DNA of 64,000 nt from Fasciolopsis buskii. Its lineage: Eukaryota > Platyhelminthes > Trematoda > Plagiorchiida > Fasciolidae. Of the stretch, positions 13,901-26,300 are shown one piece after another. Location: positions 34,993 to 98,992 of the forward strand of contig LUCM01004836.1 in NCBI GenBank assembly GCA_008360955.1. Direction: 5' to 3'. The translations under genes were made by a program, and so were the position numbers. The notes beneath the pieces are model-generated. The model ran no database searches. It had not been told where the DNA came from and saw only the letters and a list, made by a program, of their open reading frames with translations. The stretch's first letter is position 1. Every line of letters starts with the position of its first letter.

Positions 13901-16900
13901 GGTCGATCCACGGACACACAAACATGCACACACAAATACAGGGATACTACAACGAACACATAAAAACACGAAAGATCTATAAGCAAACACGGTAGGATGA
14001 AGTCTTCTTGTTCCTGAATCGACCTGGATGCTGTTCCCGTAACCTGAGGAAAAATCGGTTTGATATATCTCAGATGTGTTTTCTTCTTCGAAATTTATCC
14101 ATATTTGCTGGCATATTTTAACCCATCAAATCGTATTCAAAGCCTTTATATAGCTTCCATAATGCCAAAAACGATAATTCCGACAATCATATTGGTCAAA
14201 ATTTAGTGTTCTTAAAGCTTCCCTAATTTTCTGCTCCCAGATTAGGTAAAGTTTAACTGGGACAAGGAATCCTGGTTACAGTAAATCACAAGTGAGAAAT
14301 TATTAGTTTCCTGTTATTAAGTTGACGACAGCTGTTTACGTGGGACAAAAGTAACACATGATGTTTCGCAGTTTGCGCCTGCTGGCTATAGTAGAATATC
14401 CGAATTTACCTCAAACAGCCGAGCAGGGAAAGTTGGGTTCCACGGGAGATTATTTGTTGCAACATTTTCTTTGTAGGCCAATCGTTCAATCTCCTGACTG
14501 GTTTTGGACCAAAATATCTAGTGAAAAAACCATGAAAGACCACCACGGGATACATGTTTTATTTCCCACAATCACACCGTGCTCGCTGATCCAGAAATTT
14601 CGACTGGCATCATTCTCCCATTTCCTTAAAACTGACTATAACTCAAAGTGTTTCCGTGTAAATCAGCAATTGAATAAGATGCTCTGCAGGATTCTCTTCT
14701 GCATATTAGGATAGCAGAGTATTGGATAAAAAGATAGGTTCTATACTTTTGGAATGGAAGAGATTAAATTTACGCTAGCCGACTGTCGAAACAAAGACAA
14801 AATTAAAGGCCACTTCAACAAAGTAGAATGGGTTCAATTAGCTGGAGGAATTACGTGGTAAAACGATTTGTTTTGTCGCACATGCTACTTCAGTCTCCCC
14901 AGAGAGGTCATCTGTTGCAGGAAGTCGTTTTGTAGTGCGGGATGCAGTCGGCTTTGGGTTTCATTCAGAAACCAGTGACGGAACCCCGTCAGTCTTGCAG
15001 TATTTCTCATCGACTGAATCCCTGTCATTGCGAATGATCAACCTCGTAGCTGAGGCACTCACATTAACGGCACTTATTCCGGTGATTCGGTCTCAAATAT
15101 GCTTTGACGGATATGCACTGCAGTTGGAGTTTTCTTTCGGACCCGTAGATGATAGGGCCTCCAGTCTCTAGTAGTATAATCAAGTGCCTTTCACTGCTCC
15201 GCTTCCGTTTTTAGCATCAATATACTACGCTTATTTGCTACCCAGAGTGCGGCTGCAACTTATGGGCTGCCGAAAAGAGAGTCGAACAAGTTAACATACA
15301 AACCATCACGGGATTAAACTCATGGGCAAAGTGCAGAGGAGTAATGGACAGAGTGAAATAAGACAAATAGCATCGCCTGTTAAAACAAACGGTAAAAACA
15401 AGTTCACAAAATCTAGCGACAAGATATAACTGTTGACAATAAAAGTTACGGAAAATGGGCAAATGTCCTCGTTTTTTGATGGCCGTTGTCCCGCAATAGA
15501 TCAGTCGTGTGTATGGCGTTGGTAACTGAAATGTTTCCGAATAACTCGCCTTAACATGGAACATCAGTGTTAGGGGAGAACGCCATTTTTTCTGTTATCT
15601 AGTCTCAGTTCATTTGCAAATGACATGAGCAGCACCAAGAAGCTGATCATTGAAACCGAACTGATTAACGCCAATTACGAGTAAAGGCTTTTAAATTTCT
15701 CTGGCTATGTAATTTGTCAACCCAGGCCGCACTCTGGGAGACACTGGACAACAAATTCATATGATCATGGGTGAGACATGAGATATGATATGGATAAATG
15801 GAAAACACTTGCTTTGTCAAAACGAGGTATTGCACACTTTGCAGTCATAGCCCCTCCGGCTTTTTTACAGTTAGAAGGAAGGAATTTAGTCATCTGATGG
15901 TGTCTCTTCTGACTGTCAAAACATCAACATTTAGGGTCACATAGGACCAGTTATCCTTAGGATGTTTTCATATTTTCAATTGGTTACGTTTTTTGGACTT
16001 CTTTTAAGGTCATTTATAATCAGCTGGAGAGACCGGTTATTGTAGCTCCACTGGCTCCCCCGTTTACTAAAATCCTCTAACTGCACTTTCAAACTAATTC
16101 ATCGACTCTAGTCATTTTTCCTGTGTTCATCATACGTCTGAATATTCAGTCTGGTTTTCCACATTTTCTTGGTTGACACGCATTAGGCATCTTGTTGCGT
16201 TACGAGAATCAAGTTAGGCAAATTGGAACCACCCCGCTATTCATGTTTCATTTATCTCACATCCCAAATCAACTGCTAGCGTCCCAACGTGTTATTATTT
16301 GTACAAGAGAGGGTACTTTCATTTCACTTTGAGTTTTTAATACCCACGTTATTTAAATGAAGTTTTGAGTAGTGTATATATCAAATTAGCACATGCCTTT
16401 GGACTGAAAATAAGGGCAGGTTTAAAATAACTAGGTAATCTTGCAGGTATTCGATCATGCTTAAAAATGTCAAGCTTTTGAATTGCAAACTCATGCAGTT
16501 TAGGAAAACATTTTCAGTCGTGCTGGGATTTTTTAACTATATTGTACACTGCATTCACACACGGAATAAGCAATTTGAACCTCTCGAATGATGATGCCGT
16601 TAGCAGTGATTGATTTCAAGGCCTCCATGCTGATAGGCTTGCAGGTGCACGAATCTGTAAGCCCGACAGCTTATTTACTTACACATCTGACAGACCATTA
16701 CTGGGTCACGTTATTTATACGTCGGCCTTACAGATGCTACGGCAAAATTGACCAGAAGTAGGAATGCGTGTGAAAGTGAAATTCTCAGTTATAAATATTA
16801 GCTCCCTATTTTAGTGACTTGAGTAACAATAATAAGAACGTGAATGAAAAGTAATGATCCAAAATCAATCAGCTACTAGCTTCCTACCACGACGATGCTA

Positions 16901-17134
16901 CCTGGATGGCATGGCTGATAGTTAGTCGAACCTCCCGAGTCCTAAACTGACTATGCTTATTACGTCGATCTGGTCCTCCGATGTCTTGCATACACTGTAG
17001 CTGATTCGCTCTCAAATAAAGAATAAGGATTACGAAAACCGTTGAGTTCAGCCGATTTTTCGGTAAAATTTCTTATTCTCACGATATTATTTAGGGTAGG
17101 CGTGCGTACCTCCAGGAAACGTACACAGACTTGA

Positions 17135-17665
17135 ATATATCTATGTATTCGCACGTATATGCATTTGTGATCCCATACACGAAAACAATATGCATGCATG
17201 CGCACACATGCGTGTGTACCTCCATGCATGTGTATGTGCATGCATACATTCATATGCAGATTGGTGCATAGGTACAGGCATATATGCTCACATACATACA
17301 CAACAGCAGGCATACACTTAAACATGCATACATGCAAGCAAAAGTACATACACATATGTACACAAACGCACATGCACTGATACACATTTGCATACTCAGG
17401 TGCAACGGACCTGTCAACATGCATGCATATTTGGCAACATATTCATACAAAAGTGCTCTAATGGACATGCATGCATATATGGGTTTGGGAGCGTGCATAC
17501 ATGAGTGCATGCAAACAAAAGTGCATTCATGCACACATGCACACGTATACGGTCACACATCCATGTATATACTAGCCTGCATACGCACATCCGTGCATAA
17601 ATCTGCATACATGCACGTATACATGCATGTACATGCATGCCGACAAACATACCTATATAATTAGA
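17135..17665 (+). repeat. Degenerate ATGCAT/CATACA-rich array
   Basis: About 530 bp dominated by catgcat, acatgca and catacac words without a fixed period. The palindromic words open several frames on both strands with Met/His/Cys/Val-rich peptides that are not real proteins. Confidence 0.9.
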
Positions 17666-19960
17666 CAAACAAATAGACTTAAAATATAGGTGTGCAAACA
17701 AAAATGCCAGAGTAGGAACAGAACAAACGTCTGCACGGTAAACAGTTGCGCAACCTTTTTGGAGTATTTATCAACAGTGATTAATTCTAAATTTACAGTG
17801 CCCTTGTGTACACACTTCAGCATTCCTCTGCTACCTGGCTGCAAATTAATCAGGCAGCTATTGCTAAGCACAAAGAAATTTTCTTTGGCAGTTTTTGATA
17901 CAAACAAGTTGCCTCATACCAGTAATGAGATAAATCCCCTGGGCCTCTCCAGTTATCTGTGATGTTCTAGGATCTTGGAGCGAGTTTTCCCATCTGTTTG
18001 GCTTTGAGTAGATTGATATGGATGCTTAAAGCTCGATCGTGAACAAAAATGGGACGGTGATTTACTTGGTGAAAGCGCGGTTATGAACTGCATCTTGTTT
18101 ATGTTAACCACCACTCGAAAACAGTCTTAGTCATTCCCAAAAAATAAAACTGTCTGAACTAGACACCCCGAAAGTACTTAGCGTCTGAGAAGCGTCAAAA
18201 TGCGAGCTTTCTAACACCTTCGATCAATCCGCACTATTTTATTATGGAAATAAAGCTGAATTGCTTTTAATCCAGACAGTCTTCACTGTGAGATTTGATT
18301 TGTTTCGTTATCAACCGCTTTGTCAGTGGGAAGTTGTGAACGAATAACGTGAATTTCCTTCAGGAAAAGAAACTTTGAAAAATTATGTTCAGTTTTTCAT
18401 TCATCAGGGCTTGGACAGAGCTGAAGCGCGATGAAATTTTCCAAGGCCACTGATTATCACGAACACGGTAAATGAAAACGCTGTCAATCAGGGCGTTGGA
18501 TTGGCCGAAATCTTATAAAATGCCTTTCATGTGGAATGTTGCTAGTTTTTATTACAGCTATTTATGATCACTTTCGTGAACCTTTTTCCGTGTGTCATCG
18601 GTGAAGCGTTGCTTTTTCAAAGTTTTCCTGCGAAATGATTATTATTCTGAGTGCGTATGTGTGTGTGTGTGTGTGCATATGGACAACATCTGTGCTGTTT
18701 ACTTATCGTTCAGTGATTCTCCTTAGTTTGTCGTTCGGAGTACGTAAACGTCTTTCACGTATTACTTTGGAGTCGATCTTTCATTATTCCTGTTTTTGTT
18801 TTTCTCTTTTGAGTGAGCGACTCTGTGAGGCAGCAACCGAAGCCCAGGCACATTGGTGCATGGGTAATAGTTGTAGAATAGGATTTGAACGGACTGGCCG
18901 TGAATAAAAATCCTTTCATAACAATTTTTTCTTGCAAATTTGCTACCAATATGAGATCCGATGAAATTACAAATCCAAACAGTGCATCTCTATCCATCTG
19001 TTCACGAATCTTGTCCTAGTTGGTCAAGCTACAAAACCTTTATTATAGTACTGGCGAGTATGGACATGTTTGTACAATTTAGGCGAGCAAGCACTGGGAT
19101 CCCCATATAAGATAGACGGATATTTCTCATTCGCAATTTTGTATGCAATAATAAAGTGTGAGCAGCGTCTACGTGTGAGATTTATTCCATTTTGATCAAC
19201 ACTTCTAATATTTTCAATCTATTCAACTAACAGCATGAAATTTAAAATAGAACCAGTACTATTTAATTATCTTTGATGGAAAGTGAACAAAATTGAAATA
19301 TATGAATTTTAATGAGACTGAACGTCTGTTCCTATCATGTTTCGTGTGAATCAAGTCATTTTCTGATCCTATCCATCCGATGGACTTGATTGTTTCATGT
19401 CAATCCAAACCGATGTCTCCTTGGGACAAGGTCAGCCAAATCTTGAAAATCGAGTAGAGTGCAGCTCTTTTGGAACAATTGTTCTCGGATGATGGAGTGG
19501 TGGGGGAGGGGGTTGAAATCGCTCTGACTGATTTGCTTAGGCTTGGATGATTACATATTCCACTCAGAGGTCATTTGTGAGTGTCCAATACTTAGTTGTT
19601 TCTACTGGACGTGTCTGCCACAAGTGCATGTACGTAACTATAACTCATGCAGAAAGGTTATTACGTGTGAAATTTAGGAACAAATAAATTATAGTCAGCT
19701 TGTCTCGATAAAATCAGTGGTCCGATCAGTAGTTGGTGAATTTTCAGTGGACAATGGATTGTACAAACATCCATCCGCGGATTCCTTGCACATATTGCCC
19801 ATCCAGACACTGATATTTTGTTTTCCCAGCCAGTCTGCTCCACTCAGTCTGCAATTCCAGTCTCTCCCAAGGTCACTAAACAGTGGTTGGTAAACAGTGC
19901 GTGGTTGTGGTTTCGGTCTGTCTTTGTGCAACAAATCGATACCCTTGCTCCCTTGTGCCC
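17666..19960. other. Region immediately upstream of MATE exon 1
   Basis: No gene seen. Expected to hold the MATE promoter and 5' UTR or a non-coding first exon, but no element could be proven. A TATAAAA at 18514 follows an ATTGG at 18500. Confidence 0.4.
18655..18676 (+). repeat. (GT)n microsatellite
   Basis: About ten GT units upstream of the MATE gene. Confidence 0.95.
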
Positions 19961-20303
19961 ATGTCGTTCCGGGGTGTGGGCAGAATAGATAATGCAACAT
20001 TGCTGAGACACGGTCTTTTGTTTGTGCATGACGGAGTTGTTGATCGATACAGAAATGCCAACCAACTAGACGCCAGAAGTGACCGCAATGAAAACAACCC
20101 GAACAGGGCTAATATTGACAGACGGGTTAGCCTGCACACAAATCACTTGGTCGTTCACGATCGACGCGTTGGAGCCCGGTTTAGAAGAACTAAAAGTTAC
20201 TTGAGTGATCGCCGTACCCGAGGGAACACAATGGATGTCGATGAAATTGATTATATGAACAATTTGTACAATGCGAACGAGACAAGTGCCCTGTTGGATA
20301 AAG
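19961..20303 (+). CDS. MATE exon 1: polar N-terminal region
   Basis: Codes residues 1-114, hydrophilic and rich in Arg, Asn and Asp, so presumably cytoplasmic. The frame is open from a stop at about 19877. The ATG at 19961 is chosen as the first ATG; a second in-frame ATG at 20231 has a better start context (acaATGG) and would give a shorter protein. The exon ends AAAG before GCAAGT, a textbook GC donor, and the leftover G joins AT of exon 2 to give Asp (phase 1). No GT donor in this frame gives the needed phase nearby. The frame staying open for about 150 codons supports coding, but this is the least family-supported part of the gene. Confidence 0.6.
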
Positions 20304-23300
20304 GCAAGTTGGTCGTTTCACTCCCACTTGTGCCGGGTTACAATGGCTAAGTTTTGACCTGTCTTTCAATCAAACTTTGTTTCCCAGATTTTGTTCTTCA
20401 AGTTGTTTTGTTCGTCAGATAGTCCATTTGATCGGCACAGTTCTTCATGTTTTCTTTGTAGTTAGCTTGGCTGACCGGGGTGTGCCGACTGGACCGAATT
20501 GCGCGCCGTTAAGAAAATCAACATACGTTGTTTATGCGGTTTATTACAGCTCACGTAAACACAAGTGAAGGGGGATTTTCTATTTCACAAATGACACTGC
20601 ATGCGTGCTACCCGCAGTGAGAAAGGTGTCTCGTAAAACTAAGTAATGTTAGGGGAATGAAGTACAGGATTTGACTGATGTTTATTGAAATTTCATATCC
20701 TTCAACGTGATACTTTAGTCTGTGCAACTTTTAACCGGATAAATTGACAAGGACAATTATGTAAAAATAATAGGTCTAATAGTTCCAAGGCTCATTTCTC
20801 GGAGTCGTATGTAGGAACATCAATAGAAGTGGGCATTATTCGGAGCGGCCCAGCTCCAAGTGATTTGGTTCTGGTTGCCATTTCATAGGATTACTCGCTC
20901 AAAAGAGAAGAGCAGAACGAAGGGTAGTGAATGAGCGAATGCAAAATAAAAGGCCGAACAACGAAATAGGAAAGAGAAGATTTCGAATCCAATAAAGCCG
21001 GAGATTGCCACACTAGGTCACATCATCGATTACCTCATGCCGTTACTTGGAGGGGTCTCGTGAACCTCACCTTGGTAGTCTAACCGCAACTGCACAAACC
21101 TGTCCACTCTGCGATTTTCTAGCCTCCCTCCAGTGTCATCTGCTGGGCACCTTCAGCCACCTTTCAAATAATACCTGCTTCGCAAAACCGTATGCAAAGA
21201 GAAAACTGTTTTGGAGACTGAACCCTAGGATCCCGTGCCATATTACCTAACCTCTGACTTACTGCAATTACTTTCCTAATATATTCTACCAGTAATAGGA
21301 AGACAGTGGTGTTCAAATAACGACAGCCTTGGCACAGCCGGTACCCTCAGCAGCCATGCTTCTGAGCCGTGTATCGGAACCGCCCTCATTCCGGCTGTGT
21401 AAAGTGGGTCACTAATCGATAACCGGATGTCACTCCGACGCCACACAAATTTTTGGGATAAAGTCACACGAATTCTCTTTTCCAACTGAATAATTATTTT
21501 GATACATCGTGGCATAAAATAGGAATCACCAATTACGCATACTTCCTTTCTCGTGACAACAATAGGAGCACTCCGTGTTATTCTCTGAGTTTCCGTTTCA
21601 CCATGCACGAATTGTTTAAATTGGAAAGCTGAAAATGAGTTATTAGATCAAGAGCTTAGCTCCTGGTGAAACCAACTGCTTGCATGATTCGCAGTAAAAT
21701 GAAATATCTGGGTTGCATATGATGGACTAGTCAGATTCTCGTACTTATCAAGTATCAGAGGTAAAATTCTGACATCGAAACTGGAAGGTTTTTTACAACC
21801 ACTGGCTGCGGTAGGACATTGGAACACAAAATCTCGCAAAGTCGACATTGATGTTGAAAACTTAAATCATAAGGGAAGAAAAATGTGGTTAAACTAAGGC
21901 TCAAATGCGATTTGCTTATGCAGATGTTCACCATAGAGCATGTACGCCCAAATCTCCGTTCGACTAGCAGAGTACAGCAAAAGCTATCTTTGTCTTGATT
22001 GATTAAACTCATTCATTGTATTGCACATCTTTCAAACATTGATTATGATTAGAAATGGGGACGCGTTCTGTGCGCCCAAATCCCTTTTTCTGGCCATTAG
22101 CTGTTGTGAATCATTTTGCCGAATTTTAACACCACCGGATATGGTACTAATCTGTCACCGGTTTTATATGGTGTCGTATCAATCCCTCATTTAAGGCGCA
22201 AACACCATAGTGTGACGGTGATGCTCACATGCACTGATGAGAATTACTAACGAACCGGTTGTTGCTTCGCACAATGTTCTTAGTCGCTTTCAACCGTGCG
22301 CCAAGAACAGAAGAAGCCATATAAATAATCAAACTTGACAGTCTAATATTTAATTCATTGATCTTGCTAGGATTTGCATATCGTTTGGGAACTTTAAATT
22401 GCAATAAAGCTCGTACAACAAGATCATTAGTCATATTAGTTTATAAATGTGATTAATGGTCAGCAACTTCGCGTAAGAAATTTTTTACCGCGGTGTCCCC
22501 CCCCCCACGCGCACACGCTTCTCAAAAATGAATCAAATCATCGATAATCGAACGAATTTTTTGGTTGATTTTCCCGCTGTTGATTGTATTCTGTCCGAGG
22601 ATTCGAAGTTAAACAGAAAGCTAGCTGTATCCGATCACTGGAAAATCACCTCGTGCAACGAATTTATCAGACAAGCGATGCATAAGGTTTTCAACCTTTG
22701 TAAGATTACCTAATAGTGCGTTTGTGTTCGTGTTGTGTATTGCAAAACTAGACCTCCTGCCAGCAGGCTAAGCTGGTTGAATAACGGTAACTTTGTTCAA
22801 TTATCCATACGAATTTTTCCTCTAGTCCCATTAGTTCATAGTCATGTGATTCCATGTCAGTCGCACCGTAACTAGAATTGCAGCCAGACAATTGTGAAAT
22901 GCTATCAGAATTCGTGCGGAGACTCTTAGGTTGCGTCATTCAGTAGACAGAAGACAATCAGCTTTATTCACTTTTTTGGTGAAGATGTTTTGAAATTCCA
23001 CTTCTCTCACCAAATGCTCGCTAGGTGCATTGTCAGATCTGGCGTGCTAACTTGAGCTCAATGCATTTTGCACTTATTACTCTTTCAGACTGACAGATGA
23101 ATTTTATGCCATTCCACTAAGAAATAATTGCATCACCTTTCAGTCTACCATCGTAGTATGTCTATGTGATGGTTTTAGCTGTTTTGTCCAAGCATGGGAT
23201 CAAGCATGGTTTAATTTGTATAGAATTAATCAGGATAGCCTAGTTGTTTCTTGTTTACCATTCTATAGGTTTACTTCGAGTTTGGAGCTGTATGTAAATT

Positions 23301-26300
23301 TTGATGGATAATTACCGTATCCTGATGATGCCTAAGGAAATGTGCACGTGCACAATCTTATCCTGAGTTGAGCCTCTTCAACTGATGTCATTGCCTGTCA
23401 CCCTTCCATTTCCCTCAAACAGATGAAGATCCCCTGGACGTTCAAGTCGTGGAGGTACCGGATGTCGTCCACACGGGATGTTTGGGTCGCTTTTTTCCAT
23501 TCGGTTTCTGTTACGAATTCAAAAAGCTCACTCAACTAGCAATTCCGATTGTGAGTGATTTCGCCGTATCACCCTGCAGCACAGAAGCATTGTGTCCATT
23601 TTCGGTCTGCATGGGTACTCATTGATACACAGTCGTTTTCTGGGTTTTTAATGTGTAAATATATACACTTATTCACATGAATTTATATTATCTTAAAATT
23701 TTGAAAATTTTCCCATTATAATATTTTCAAGTATTTGAATGATTTACCTAGGCCGCCTGTTAAACTTGCCGATCTGACCGGCTGTCTAAAAACACTCGTC
23801 ACCGATTCTCATTCCTCGAAAATTATTAATATCACTTGAGTTCGTCTATCCACTCAAGTTTACGCATGACAAAGCTCATGTTGACTCTACGGAATATTCC
23901 TTCGGTGACACTATTTGGAAGAACCACCCACGGCAATGAGTCATATCTTAGGAAGTCACTGAGCTGTCACTGACATCTAATTTTTTCACGCGAAAGCAAA
24001 TGATTCAAGCTTTCAGTGGCTGCAAACAAAGCTCCGATCCGTGAACATTTCACCTTAACATTTTGGTTCCAATTGGTTGGGTTGGTTAATTAGACTATCC
24101 TCCTTAAGATCGTATCCTAAGTACTCCAGTGAAGTATTTCCGCCCAGCGTGCTGTCAGTTAGGTGCACCAACTTTACCCCCCTGTACTTTAAAATAAGCG
24201 CCAAAACCCGTCTATACAATCACTTACTATTCTTTGAGGAAGCTAGGGTTCAGAAGGCAATAGAGTACGCTATTACCTGAAATCGCTTTTGTCAACTTTT
24301 TGCGTACAGCATAACCGATTACCTAGTGAACTGTATCTGATACTTTCAAGTCGCCTTTTGAATAACTCTTTGATGGTCTGTTACTTGGTTCCTATTGGTA
24401 AATTTCACTACTGTTAAAACAGTTCACCATATGCTAGCTTGTCAGCTACCAGTCGAATTCCGCTTTCAATGCGAATATCACTGTGTTCATTTACATGCAG
24501 ACTATCACTTCGTTGATCGCATTCCTATCCGGACCAATCAGTGTGATCTTTTGCGGTCGACTTGGAAAAGAAGCCCTGGCCACCGTGGGTCTCGCTGTGT
24601 CTGTATTCAATGTGACCGGGCTCTCGGTAATCACGGGGTTATTAAGTGCGGCTGACACGTTGTTCTCGCAGGTAACTTTATTTACTGGCTTAAACAAGTC
24701 AAGCAACCATGCTCGTGACAAAAAATGTACTTCATCTTTAGCATGCAACTCGTCAATGTCCGTGGTCAGCCACCGACAACAAAGATGTTCTAAGCGTGAC
24801 AGTTTTTGCTACCAGCTTGATGGGAATCCGTTTCTGGGTTGCAAGTTCCGTAATTTGGAACTTAATATCCGCAACTTAGGAAAAGAAACTGTACCATTGT
24901 GAATGATACAGCATTACTAACACAGGGTTTTTGGTAGATGTAATACATTTGATTGTAAAACTTGCCTTGACAAAGACCACCCACGGTAGTCGGAACGTTG
25001 GCGCATTACATCTACGAACAGCGCTGTGTTATTAGCATTACATCATTCACAATAAAATCAATACATGGTTCGTCGATTTATCGATACACTCCTTACGTTA
25101 TTTGATCCTGAACTGTACCATTGTTTAATACCATTGGCATGCAGTTCAACATCCATTTGCCAGGTCATGAACCACAAACTTACCCTAGTGAAGTTCGTTC
25201 CCGCTGTGGATCAACGTCATGGGTGTACGGGGAACCAGGTAGAAATACGAAATACTAAAACTGTGGAAAAATGAGGAGATAGGATAAAATATGAGTAGTG
25301 TTCTTGGTTGGGGAAGAAATAAAATACGAACTGTGAAAATACGCTCATTCAGTCCAAATGGAACAGACGTGGTGGGCCGAACAACTGTTGCAACAAAACG
25401 ATTTTGCTCGTAGAAATCCCGTTACGTCAAAGCTTATTTGGTTATTTTCACCACTTGACCTTTGACTGAGTTCACTTAAGCGGGATTTATTTCACTCCAC
25501 ATCAAATGATTAAACATTCTGTATGTGAATCCCAAAATTATTTCCAAGTGCTTCGCAGTGCTCACAGTCATTGTGGTTCAGTGTTTGAGGAGAGGAAAAG
25601 GTCTGAGTGACTAGGTTTTGTAGATGGATGGGATTTACAGTCAAATTCAACGGTACATCACAAATTTCAGTCTCTCTGTGGCTTGATTGCCAAAGTGGAA
25701 ACTTACCGTAGATAAGAAGGTCCCGTGAAATATTCGGCATTTCGCCCACCGTGTAATCCAATGGACCACTTAAATTCATTCATTCCCCGAATTCTCAATT
25801 ACTTCGTCGTGCTTAATTCTGGTGTTCATTTAGACATAAAACATCAAAATTGCTTAAACAAATACGCTATCATTTTTGTAAACCACATCACCTAACATTG
25901 AGTTTCGAGGTGAATATTTATCCGTGCCTAACTATTCAACGTTATTTCTCATGCCAATTTTTTCAGACTTATGGAAGCCGACAAAAACATCTGATGGGTG
26001 TGCATTTACAAAGATGTGAGTTTGCTAGTATTGTTTTAGAGCAACGTGGGCGTTGGGAAATCCAATCTTTTTTCGCTTAACTTTTAATCACAAGTAACGA
26101 GTTTACACTTCAGTAGGATGACGGGATGGGTTAGTGAGTGATCGTTTCATCTCCAACCACTTTTACTAGTGCTACTGCCATTACTACCAATACTACTATT
26201 GTCATTACCAAAGCGGATTACAAAATGTAGGACTACCTTAGGTTCGACGTTATTCGTGTCTGTGGCGGAACGGAGTACGGTGAGATAGCGAGCATGGAAA

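Larger units (their letters stand above)
1..17134. other. Upstream region without a supported gene
   Basis: AT-rich sequence with only short open frames (up to 136 codons at 13580-13990 minus) that lack recognisable motifs or matching exon neighbours. Contains the microsatellite at 1474, the direct repeats at 2651/2964 and the repeat fragment at 7847. An open frame at 5243-5479 ends at a good donor (gtaagtaa) in phase 0 but has no partner exon. Confidence 0.6.

Noticed and set aside
13580..13990. 136-codon minus-strand open frame
   Set aside because: It has Cys/Val-rich and Ser/Lys-rich stretches, no motif and no neighbouring exon; a chance open frame is likely in 64 kb.
16960..17701. Several long open frames on both strands with Met/His/Cys-rich peptides
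   Set aside because: They are translations of the ATGCAT-rich array.
18500..18520. ATTGG and TATAAAA as a MATE core promoter
   Set aside because: Such strings are common by chance in AT-rich DNA, and the distance to the first coding exon (1.4 kb) leaves no support.
19661..20139. Overlapping minus-strand open frames opposite MATE exon 1
   Set aside because: They are explained as shadows of the plus-strand frame, which has a phase-matched junction to exon 2.
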